Source: Odontesthes bonariensis (Eukaryota > Chordata > Actinopteri > Atheriniformes > Atherinopsidae). Taken from it: a stretch of DNA of 64,000 nt. The notes below the pieces were generated by a model. The model was not told where the DNA came from and ran no database searches. It was given only the letters and a program-made list of their open reading frames with translations. Every line of letters starts with the position of its first letter. Positions within the stretch are counted from its first letter, which is position 1. Location: NCBI RefSeq assembly GCF_027942865.1, contig NC_134515.1:14299227-14363226 (forward strand), in the 5' to 3' direction. Shown piece after piece: positions 42,612 to 54,028 of the stretch. Both the position numbers and the translations under genes were made by a program.

Positions 42612-45600
42612 TCAGTGTTTAGCAGCCACACTGGCCCGTTTAAGAGTCTTTGCCTTTATAGAGTTTTTGTAAAGGAGCAGTCTCTCTGTAGTGTGAGGCG
42701 GCAGGCGGTTTCTTTTGGCTCTTACAATACATGCCGCCATTGGATAAAGACGGTCAAACCCCCCAGAAGTGGCCGGTGCTGCCAGCAGCTTCCTGGCCAT
42801 GTCTTGGAGTTGGGGGAACCGGACGGCAGATTTCCAGTACTGAAGACTGGAATTGTTTTCCCACAGTGGTTCAGATAGGTACACGTCAAACTCTGACATC
42901 TTCATTGTCTTTGCAGGTGGCTGGAGGAAGCTGAAGATGGACTTGCGCTTCAGGTCGTTTCCGATGACTCCATCACAGTTGTCATCTGAGCTGCCACCAG
43001 ATGCCTCCAGTACAGTGTCAGCTTGGTTTTCTTCTTCCACTTCCTGCTTCTTTGTAGGCTCATCACCTGTCTGCTCCTTATCTTCCTCCACTGGGGGAGA
43101 CGCTGAATCCTCTGTGCTTACCAGTGTAGATTTAATAATAGCATGAGCCTCTTTCTTTGTAGGGGGTGTTAGGATATCTGTCTGTTTTTCCACTTTGGCA
43201 TCAGAAAATGGCTAGAAAAAAAATACAGATGCTTATTTTAAAATTGGAATAAATGCCATATTACATCCTTTTTTAAAGCATATAATTTGCGGATCCGATA
43301 TGGTATAAAGATAAGCCTTTATAGTAAATAAATACCTGCAGTTTGATCCTGGGGTCAAGCACAGTAGCTAGTAATATTTCCTTCTGGTGAATCAAAGACT
43401 GGAAGTGTGTGTAGATGCCTGTGCGCAGGGCCTTGCAGAAGTGGGTGTAGTTGGTGACACGGCTTTCCAAGGTCTTATCAAGGCCAATGAGTGAGGGGAT
43501 GATGAAAGAAATGGCCGCACCGTTTCCTTGCAAGACCTATGTTAAAAGCAAAATGATGATTAAGGAATCCAAAAACAATACCCCAGTGATGTCCACAAAG
43601 AAGTGTTTTAGTGTTTATGACTTGGTGTAAAACTGTCATGGGTGCAACAGAAATAAAACAAAAAACTACATAACACTCATGTATCATCAAATGAACCAAT
43701 TAAAGCATTAAAGATGAAGGTGATCTTGTAAACAATGACACAGACATGTTTTCATTTCTTTTTCAATTGCGTGCTTGTTTATGAGGGACAATAAATAGAA
43801 AACGGCAACATAAGAAAGCCAGACAGGCTTGAAAATGATAAAACATGACCTCAAAGATCATCTTATATTCTCAACAATCCAATGCATCCACAAAGTTCAA
43901 AATAAATTGCCATTTTACCTGCAAAGCCTCCTCAAAAGGCTCAAGCAGACCCAGAATGTCAACCACTTGCTCCCTTTTGACCATGACCAGAGGGGGGGCG
44001 CTGGCAGCGTCGGTAGCCTCTATGCGAGCTTGAGCCAGGAGGGTCATGATGGTGCTCCAGGTAGTCTCTTGCACCATTCTCCGTAACGATACCATCATGG
44101 AGTTCCAACGACAGTTACTGGAGGATGGGCACAGAGACACATTGCACTCCTTCAACAAAACCTTGGAGAAAAAAACAGTAGCAATGTTAGAACAGTTGTG
44201 GAAAGGAGGACCTCATCTCATTAGATATTTTGCTGTAAAACTGCATGAGCTACTGTGAGTGGTTCTAAATAAAAAAAAAAATCCTTATTATGTTAGCACC
44301 TCACTAACAACCTTTAAAGACCAAATAAGGTGGACTCTGATGATACAGATGACAGACCTACCCATTTAAAATGAATGAACAGGTGTGTCCAGCCCTTTTC
44401 GAATGATGTAGATAAGTTTATTTCTAATTATATGGGACATTGATAATTATGTAATAATAAAACAGTAGAAAGAAAGCACATTTAAAACATCTCAACGTGC
44501 AGATGCTGTCATTTTTGGATCCATGAAATCTGTCACAGATATACAGACTTTGATTGTGCATCTTTGAAGTAAGAATATATCCATTTTAAATACTCCTCAA
44601 GTAAAATTTGAATGCATTAGCTGTTTTCTCTTACCTCACTCCAGTAGGCGCTGCTCTTGAAAAAAGCCACCACATTGTGGACCTGCGAGAGCAAGTTCTC
44701 AACTACTCTGGAATTTTTTAGGGCATCCTTGATTACCAACTGCAAAGTTTTGGCAACACAGGTGAAATCTGTCCCAATCTGCAGTTCTGAAAATGGAGAC
44801 TCTGTTTCTGACATCTGGTCTGACAGAAATGCCAGTATTTCATCTCCATCTGGTTCTCCCCTGTTAGATGAGCACACAATCTTGTAGTCGCAGAACAAGT
44901 TGTTTCCAGCTAGGGTTTCTTTGGCCTGGTTGGCAAGGATGTAGCCAATGCTGCGAGGAAAGATGCCATAGCTCAGCAGCACACCCTCCAGCTCTTTTGC
45001 CACAGTGGTGCTGAGGTTTTTGTGACTGAGGTGACGGAACGCCATCACAGGACGGCGGATCTGCCAGGAATCATTGACAAAGTGGAGTTGCACAACAAGG
45101 ATTGGACCCTCCGCTTGTTGTGACCGATCCCCTGCCCAGAGGTCACAGGTCACATGAATGGCACTTGCACCATCTTTGGTGTTGGCGAGGGAGGCTTTGA
45201 GGTCACGGATGAGTTGAGGCTTAATGGTTCTTTCCACATCCTCATAGAGCTGCACGCCCATGGCACGCTGGGACAGCTTACTATATTCAGGGTTTATGGT
45301 ACTCATGAATGACCTGAAGCCAGTGCCTTCAACAAAACTGTGAGGAGAAGAGAGTTGTTTTTTTGTTTTTTTCCACAAAGGAATTCTCAAACTTTGACAA
45401 TTTAACAACTTTAGACAACAACCCGAAAAGGGCACTCTGTCAGCCATGGGCAGTACAAGTCACCTGAGGGGCAGCATGTCCTCAGCAATCATCCTCAGCG
45501 CAGCATCTGCAAACTTTCTCTGGTCCACCTGCCCAGTTGATAATGCAACGCCAGAACTCGGACTGGAACTTGAACTGAGAGGCAACGAGGGACTGGGGGA

Positions 45601-48600
45601 GGAAACCTCTCTCCGTGATGAAGTTTGAACAGCTCTCTGTTTTGCTCTCTGATGTTCCTTCTGTTGCTTTGCCTTCTCAGATCTGACCTGCAGCAAACCA
45701 CAGATTCCAACAATGAAACAAGCTTCTCAAATGGGGATATCTTAGAACAAAACATTAAGGATTATTTTATTCAACAGCAGTACATCCAACTACTTCAGAA
45801 AAAAGTTTAAATGGAAAACTTCTATTGTAAGCTTACCTCGTCAGTATTCACTGGATCAGCATCTATTACAACATCACATTTGAAGTCCACCTGTTACACA
45901 ACAATAATGTCAGTGCTGCAAACATAACACCAATTATTATAGACAATCTGATTAGGAAGTCACAAAATGAGAGTATAAAATTTATTCATATTCATTATAG
46001 AAAGTATAAACCAAGCCTTTCATCAGGTTTGATCAATTATCAAATTCTAACTGAAAGACATTTTTTTCATTATCAGTGGAAACTGAAAATGGTTAGCTAA
46101 ATACAATGTATGCTACATTGAACGCACTGTACCTCTCCATCCACAAACTGTTGAATGTCAAGGGAAATGCTGTCAGCTTCATCTTTTAACAAGCCCAACA
46201 CCGCTTTGCGTTTGATGGTTGAGTTCCAGTGATTCTTTACGGAGTTGTCTGATCTGCAGGAGGCATCCAAATACTCAAATTAAAAACAAAATTCTCATCT
46301 AAGGACTTATTTTACAAATATCTGCCTGCCCATCATCCAACTCGTTAACATTCAGCAAAGCAGTCACAGCTAACTGACTCACCTTCCAGGAAGCAGCTTG
46401 GAAATCTCAGCCCACCGGTTACCAAGAATGGAGTGGGCTTTGTAGATGATGAGATCCTCCTCATCAGTCCAGGAACTCTTCTTGATCATGGGGTCAAGGT
46501 GGTTATGCCAGCGCTCACGACACTGTTTCCCCATCCTCCCCTTCAGGTGCTTGGCAATTAAAGTCCAGTTTCTTGAGCCGTACTTGTCCACCAGCTCTAC
46601 TATCTATAGAGAACACATACATACGTAAAAAACATGATAGGACAATATGAAAAGTTGGATTAATCTATTCTAATCCCATACATTTCAGTGAAATTAAGCA
46701 CATATCTCGCCACAGTCTGGTAGCTGTCCTATTTGAGTATGCAATAAAAAACAAATGAGTGGTTAACAAACAGCCCTGGTTCTGTAAATGGGAAACCAAA
46801 AAGTTTAATTGGGCCAATTGACATCATCCAACCAAACGGGGGTTTGTTCATGCTTGTGTAAAGTGTCATATTTGCCAGGGAATGCTGAGACTAATACTAG
46901 TCCCAATAATATAAAGTTCAAACTTGTTTACATGAGTATTGTTGTCTGTCTTTATGTTCATATTTCATTCAGACCTCAGGCACCCTCTCAGCATGGGAAC
47001 TGCAATACCTGTATGCTGCATCAGGTCTTGGGTGAGGACACAGCCAAGGCACTGCCACAATGACGTAAAGATACCAATGCTCACAGTGGAACTTTTCAGC
47101 CTACAGCTAAGTTTAGACTTATGAACTGCAGAGAGCAGTGAAACTGATGTCACAATAATCGGTGCGCCTGGCACTTTAGCTTAATTTCAGCTGGTCCTTC
47201 CCCTCACAACCTTTGCAACCATTCCCGTGCCATACAAGCAGCATGTTTAAAAAATAACAGGAAGAGCTGCAGGGTCCATCAAAACCCATGAGAGTACAAT
47301 TATGGCAAATGTTACAGAAAAATCAAATACAACTTACAAGTTAAGCAGGTAAGTTGAAACTGTAATTATGTTTGTGTTTGAATAGACTAGCAGCTGGTTC
47401 AACCATTTTACTCACTTGTTTTCACTTCATTCAAGACAAAATTGACTAAATTATGCCTTCTGAGGTCTATTCAGCCTGACACAAGGGAATGCTTTTCTTT
47501 TGTCTTTACAGCGACATAGCTTGATGGGAATATTCCAGACTCTACCATTCAGCTTAACCATTTAACATGCCACTGAGCAGACACAGCCTTCGTAAAGCAT
47601 GTTAAGGCTTGCTGTTGACATTCAAGGCAATTTTATATTGTTTGTGCATAACAGTCTTTCTACAGAATGGCTTACTCAACCTATAAAATGTTTTTTAACC
47701 AAGTCTGCAACAGATTTCCCACATTTATGTTTTTCCTACCTTATCATCCTCCTCTTTGGACCAAAATCCCTTAATTAAATCAGGATCCAGATGTTTTTTC
47801 CAACGGAGCATACACTGTATTTCTGTCCGCCCCTGTCCAAGAAACAGAAAAATGATTTAGCATTTCCTCTAAAGAAAACCTCAACTGCCTGCATGATCAA
47901 GACATTTTGCAATATGATTGACAATCTGAAGTTACTTAGTCTCTTTAAGGTGGGGTATGAGATGTTTTCTGGAGCATTTTTTATCATATTGTCTGAAAAC
48001 CTCCTCACGACCCCATTGCACCCACTAAAATAGAATGTTTGGGAAAAAAAAATTATATTTTAGTCCATTGCAGAGGGTGTAGCAAGAGGAAATGTCTGAC
48101 CAATAGAAGTAATGATGAGAGTTACTTCTATTGGATTCTGACATGCCAATCAACCGTCAGCCCCCCTCCCCCCTGCGCGTTCACAGACTCGTGACTCGTT
48201 CATGTGTTTTGAAGGCGTGGTTTCGAGGGGTGGGCTGAAGGGAGAGGCAAGGTTGTGTATTTTCAAAAATATAGCTTGCAGGAACCGTTTTTCCAAGATC
48301 TCAGACCCCACCTTTAACTAACTAATAAAGAGGAAAATATTGCTTTCATGAGTACTTACAGGTAAAAAACTAGCAATGGTGCGCCAATCTTTTTTTCCGA
48401 AGTTGCTGATGAGGATTTTAAGATTTTCATCCTACACATCAGAGAAAAAAGGTTCAGACACATTTCATAACATTGGGTGAAAATGTACCCATTCAAGATC
48501 GGAACTAACTATGCTCTGTGTGAAGGCGCGTGCGTGTTCAGCTGTATTTGGGATTTCAAACTCAGATTCTTGTTTCTTTGCTGTCAAGAGCGATCCCCCA

Positions 48601-50547
48601 CGGACAAAGGAATGGTCTGGACTCTTCAGATAAAGGCACTCTGACAGTGATCGGAAGTTTTTAATCCCAAATACTGCTGAACAAATGTCCATCTTCATTT
48701 GGAGCGCAGTTAACTTTCAACCATATGACTGATTGATACTGAGTTTTTCCACTCTGTATAATTTAATGTAGCTCACAGTAAATGAGCTTTTAAATTTAAA
48801 CAATTAGTATGTTGTCAAAAAAAAAAATAATAATTTTCTACACTCACCTCTTCCTGGGTCCATTTTACTTTACATTCGCCGTCCTTCTTTTCTCCTGTGT
48901 CTGAATCGTTCCCAATGAACAGTTTACAATCCTCCTCTTCCATACTAAAAACGCACACAAAAATAATTACAATTAATATTTACAAACATACAGGATGATA
49001 AAACAAGTTACATCTCAGCATACACAATGGACATTATGTTCTATGAACAGTTCTTATGGCCAGTATGAAGCTTAAAAAGAATTGTGGTTAATTTCATCAA
49101 TAAACTTAATTCCATCTATCTTCATTGCACCAGTAAACAGCACTAAATGACACTTCAAGTACTATGGCGTCGTAGTACAGTATAGGGATCTTTTGAAGAG
49201 TGTTGCCAGAACAACCTCTTTAGAGAAAGCACTCAAAAGTGTAGTCCTAACGTGCAACGTCTCAAAATGCAATACCAAGGACCACCAATGGGCACTGGCT
49301 CCAAAACATCCCTCGCCTCCCACAGTGACTTTGAACGACAAAGCAGTTGCAAAAACTTAAAAACAGTTCATTAAGTTTCAATCCCCAAAGCTCTAGCTCC
49401 AGCCCCAGAAAACCCAGACAGATTGGCATTTACAATCGCTATTTGCATCAGAATTTCTAAACAGTGTTGCAGCTAAATTTGTGAACACTGTCAGGTGTTT
49501 TAAAATAATTATTTTAATGTACATGCACCACATAAATGAATTATTTTCAAACAGATCTATTGAAGGTGCTGCTCCTATAGTTACGCATTATAATTTCAGT
49601 ACTTTTTTTTCAGTTCGGGTTGGCAGCTGCTGATGCCTGGGAGAACAGTTTCCACACGTTTGGAAAACATTTAATGTAACACAGTTTCATCTCAAATATT
49701 AAATATCCAGACAAAATGTGACCGAACTATCAATTATCCAAGTGGTAACAATTTATTTGTATATACGGCATGCGTTTTACAATTTTATATGCAGCAACCC
49801 AGTCAGCTAAAAACAACTTGTCCTACACAACAGCGAGCTAGCATTTAACTGCCAACAGAAAGCTGAGATAGCTAAGTAGCTAACATTAGCTTCTTCAAAA
49901 CAAACAAAAAGTTCGAAATAAACTCGAAATGTGTAGGTATTCCTGCAAAACAATACACTTCACGGCTCTTAAGACAAAACTGGAGTGGCTAATACCTATG
50001 AATGAACAGAACTTACATCAAAAACAGGCTTTGACTTACTGCTAGCTAACGCGGCTAGCAAGTCTCAAGAACATTTCACTTGAGGAAACGTTAGCTCGCT
50101 GACAAAGTAGAGCACCTCAAGCGGCGCACGTACGCTAATGCAGCGAGCCTGTCCGCTACTAGTTTTATCAGCGAAAACGAGACGTTTGTAGTCAATTTTG
50201 ATGTTAGTGACGGACGCAGTGAGCTAACATGACAACAAGGAGAAAACCAAATCGTCTAACTAAATTTAAGAGTGTATAACTACTCCTGGGATACACCGTT
50301 TCCAGCTCTTTGCCGTTACACAACAGAGACGAGGCGTTTAAAGGGACGTGATGGGAGAAAACAACCGACACTCAAACTCTTATACACACAACAAAGCAGC
50401 GAACGTTGATTTACAACTGAAGGATTGCGATGTTTTAAATTCTTTACCCGCGACGCATTTCATGCAAAGCAAAACACAAATACACGTGTGTTGATAATAG
50501 TGCACATTTACAGACATCTATGGCTCCCTCACTTACCCGCGCGACAT
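42612..50547 (-). CDS. Chimeric protein: B-Myb-like R1R2R3 DNA-binding domain fused to a domesticated hAT transposase, 12 exons
   Basis: Minus-strand exons are 50547-50537, 48944-48848, 48431-48360, 47832-47740, 46603-46383, 46253-46133, 45890-45837, 45687-45464, 45337-44635, 44161-43919, 43536-43336 and 43211-42612. They join in phase to 879 aa plus TGA. Residues about 28-180 are three Myb/SANT repeats with the key tryptophans present (W32/W52/W71, W84/W104/W123, W136/W155/W174). The closest match I know is B-Myb/MYBL2 (LIAKHLKGRMGKQCRERW, VKNHWNSTIKRK). After a Ser-rich linker (about 206-275) comes a hAT transposase body: LRMIAEDMLPL, IHVTCDLWAGDRSQQ, CRWNSMM, LATVLDPRIK and the C-terminal dimerisation block (YLSEPLWENN, APATSGGFDRLYP, AKRNRLPPHTTERLLL). 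There is no BED finger. Of the hAT catalytic acids only Asp363 remains: the second is Ala433 and the Glu position is Asp833. The Myb transactivation and LIN-complex regions are absent. It is probably a nuclear, sequence-specific DNA-binding protein. Its function is unknown. Confidence 0.9.
47949..48312. mobile_element. MITE with 15-bp inverted repeats in a Myb-hAT intron
   Basis: The left end GGTGGGGTATGAGAT and right end (opposite strand) GGTGGGGTCTGAGAT match at 14 of 15 positions. Both are flanked by TTTAA (47944-47948 and 48313-48317). The true duplication may be TTAA with one changed base. It is 364 bp with no coding capacity. It is a different family from the element at 25224. It lies between the exons coding the two halves of Myb repeat 1. 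Confidence 0.7.
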
Positions 50548-51040
50548 TCCTCCCCGATGTTGTGCCTGCTCCTCGCGCTGAAAACCAAAGACAGTTATAA
50601 AAGTTTAACAACTGACGCAAATCTTTTAATGAAACACATAATGATACGCTGCATGAAATTGGTATCGGTTAATGAAATACAGTACCAGTGATGGGAGTGA
50701 AAGTACTGTATAAATTCACCGGACAGAGTATAAGAGTTTTGCCTGTTCAAAAGCACCACTGCTGCGCACACTACTCCCCGGAAACGAACCACGTGACAAA
50801 CGGTTTCAACCGACACGAACGGTTAACAGTTGCACACTGGTCATGTAACTTTCTGGACTTTCTCCTTTCAGTAAAAACATTTTAAATGTGTTTTAAAAAT
50901 AACCTTGCCTGATCAAACATTTGTGGATTAAGTTCAAGCATTGTGTAACATTACAACAACAATTTAACAAAATGACCTCTTCACAGAATCACTCCAGGGT
51001 CACATTTCTGTTTAGCTACATGCTATGTAGCTAAGCACAC

Positions 51041-51065
51041 TAACCTTACCCTAACCCTACCCTAA
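51041..51065 (+). repeat. Degenerate telomere-like repeat
   Basis: 'taaccttaccctaaccctaccctaa' is about four imperfect CCCTAA units. Confidence 0.55.
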
Positions 51066-53893
51066 AGTTGAATTTAGCTAGACTTTTCGTTTAAAATACG
51101 GTGGTACCTTTTTTTTTTTTTTACTATTTACAAATACATTAAAAAGCACTCAGCTGGGTAGATCTGCAATTAAAAAAATTATTCTATACGGATAATAAAT
51201 GCTGAAAAGGGGGACCACTTTTTGTAATCAATATTATTTTATACTATCATTTCATCAAATCTATATGGGCACATTTAGGCCTGGCTGTATAAATATATTG
51301 CCTATAAGCTAGTTTTCCCCAGCCCTTGTTTATGAGTAAACTTATTTGTGGAGTCTGGAAACTATGAACTCACTTTGTGGACCACTTGTGGACAAATATG
51401 TATGGTTAATATGGATCAATATTGGATTTATGAGTTGATTTTTAAATTGAATCATGTTTGGTGTGGGGTCAAGGGCTCTTATGTGAAAAACAATTCACAA
51501 AAATGTGGGAAAATAAGGTTGTTTGGGTCTGAACTTGCAAACTTTTCTTCTTTGAACTTCCCCCCATTTTTTCTTCAACGGTGTTGCTAAGCAACTGTTC
51601 CTTACAGTTTGTGCAGTTATGAGTGTGTTTGCACATTAGTATTAGGTTAAATGTATGTTGAATGTACCTGAATGTCAATTTAAAGCTGTTATTTATCCAA
51701 ATTAGATCAATCGTGTTTCCAACATATGATACTGCTTTGTTTGTGCTTTCTTAAGCATTTTAGTTCCAGAAAAGACTGAATAACACAGATTATGTTGCGT
51801 TTTTCACTCTGACCACTAAGTGTTGCAATTGTACAGAAATGCAGATGTTGAACAGTCATCTTCCTTTCTTTTCCCCAAATGAGTAGGTTTAAAACATTTT
51901 CTGGTTGATTTTACCTGGAAAATTTTAATTACCAAGTCACTTGATAAACATGACCATTGCTTATAGTTTTAACATAATTAAATATACCAATGTTATCAGT
52001 CTTCCCTCACCACATCAGTTAGATCATAGACGTAACAATATGGCATGTCTCTTTCCACAATTACACACATTTACACTTGAAAGCTACCAAGTACAAGTGA
52101 AGGCAGGCAAACACATTGCATGCCCACTTGAAGTGTGAAAGGACAGATATGTTCAGATCACTAGTACAATATCACACAGTCCAATTCAACATCCTATTAT
52201 CTACAAAATTGGCAAAATATTGTTGGTTCACATCAGTAATGCTACTCGAAGGCTTAGATTGTGATGATGGAGATAGCATTGACATGTAAGCTTTTGTTCA
52301 GCTTCCCCACCTTTTTGTACATAAAAACTCAGCTACTGTTTTACAGTGTTTCATGTGAAATAGATGCTAATATTATTTTTATTGTGAATTGATTTGTTCG
52401 TCTAAATAAGGTGCATACTTATGGATCAGAGCAGGCAAAATCCTCCACGGATGACAGCAGTCATTTTTAACATTGAGTCTAATTGTGATTAGTAAGTGTA
52501 ATCAAAGATGAATTAAACAAGGTTTAGTTAATCAAGAACTTCCGACTGCCAACCCTCTCCATAATACTCTTAACACATGTTGCATAACATTTTCTTATGA
52601 ATCCGATCTGAGTGTCACTTTGGCTCCCATTACATCAAGAATAAATAGTGAATATAATAAGTTTAATGGAAGGAAGAAATGTGTGCATGGGTATATACGG
52701 CCCACTTAGAGTAAAGGGAAGCTAAACAAAAGAGTACAACAGAATTATTTTTTGTTTTGGATTTTTATAGAACAGAACCAAGCAATTTAGAATCAACAAG
52801 TAAGTTATTTGCATTCAAAATTAGAATCAAAATGACTTATGCATCAATGTATTGGAAGCATTGTTGTTAAATATGCAGCTGTAAATTACATTACTGTAGT
52901 GCTGTATTCTGAATATGCACATAAAATAGTGGTTATAAGTCCTAAAAGCCTTACTTTCACAATAGGATTTCCCTTTGGCATAAATAAAATATTTTTCTCT
53001 TATCATTTTATTTGATTCAAATCAGCCTTCTCGGAAATGTTTTAGTATTAATTTAACTTTAAACTAAACTTTAAACTGTTAAACTTTAACAATGAGACCA
53101 TTTAAAAAAAAAAAAAGGTCTTTACAGTCCGTAGATAGAAATAAAATATTCTGACTCTATGGGCATTTTTGTAGCTTATTCTCAAGAATATAAAACATTT
53201 GGATCTAAATTTCATTATCGATAATTCAGATTTTATTCGGTTTAATGGTCAAGAAGTTTATGTTTAGAATGGCGATAACCTGCAAAAAGATATCAAATAA
53301 ACTAAACTAAAATAAGTGAAGTAGAGTGAGATGTTTGATGTAAGATAGAGCGTAGAAGTTTAAAGTAGTACGGAAAAAGCAAGTTGAAAGCTTGACAGCA
53401 AAAGGACAAAAAAAATAAATAAAGGCATATCTAAGCCCATCAAACTACTTAAAAAATTTACGTTTTTTGTGATACTTAGAATTTGTAGGACAAGGGAAGA
53501 GACAATGACTTCCGAAACCATCAAGTACTTCATATTTCCTTCAGTAAAAATCTATATATTCTTTTTAATCATTATTATGATGAATATTAAGCTAATCTTG
53601 CCATGTAGATAGTTGATTTAGCTCGGTCTTGGGTCATCAGAAAGGTGTGGAAGGATCTGATAGCTTGTAGCTATCAAAAGCTGGTCAGTGATGGAAGTTA
53701 TTAACCAGAACCTTGGTTTTGTCACATTTAACACTTCATATTAAAGAACATGTGATGTTTTGACAGCTGTTTGATTTATCAACAGATTTTCCACGTACAC
53801 AGAGACATGGATTTTTTTGCTATGGTTGTCATCAGCTCACCTTAACTCTGCTGCTGGCAGCGACCGTAATAAGGTCAGCTTCTCTGTTTACAG

Positions 53894-54028
53894 AATCAGT
53901 CAAGGAAGAACTGGTACACAGCGTTACGGCGTTCAAGGTCGAAGCAGCATCTGTCCTTTTAGATCGTTTGAGCACTTGAGGGAGGAAATCAAATTTGTTG
54001 GCCCAGAAAATGTAATCGCTATTTCACC
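53894..54028 (+). other. Exon-like orphan segment, unassigned
   Basis: A 135-base open stretch lies between a good acceptor (ctctgtttacag) and a good donor (gtgagt). It is phase-symmetric: it starts with one base and ends with two bases of split codons. Its frame reads ISQGRTGTQRYGVQGRSS at the start and ends REEIKFVGPENVIAISP. I do not recognise the family and found no partner exon within a few kb. It could be a relic exon of a lost gene or chance. Confidence 0.25.

Noticed and set aside
44046-44258. 70-aa plus-strand frame across hAT exon 10
   Set aside because: Antisense shadow of the CRWNS-containing exon.
45337-45447. ATG at 45447 as the start of a separate hAT gene (276-aa frame)
   Set aside because: The codons before 45337 are intron: a good acceptor precedes 45337, phase 2 matches exon 8, and the residues upstream (ADRVPFSGCC) do not resemble a hAT protein.
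42612-45687. An independent intact hAT transposon lying downstream of a Myb gene
   Set aside because: No BED finger, promoter, own start codon or terminal inverted repeats were seen. The exons are in phase with the Myb exons, and two catalytic positions are lost.
53103-53115. A-run and other homopolymers as processed-pseudogene tails
   Set aside because: No adjacent cDNA-like sequence or target duplication was seen next to these runs.
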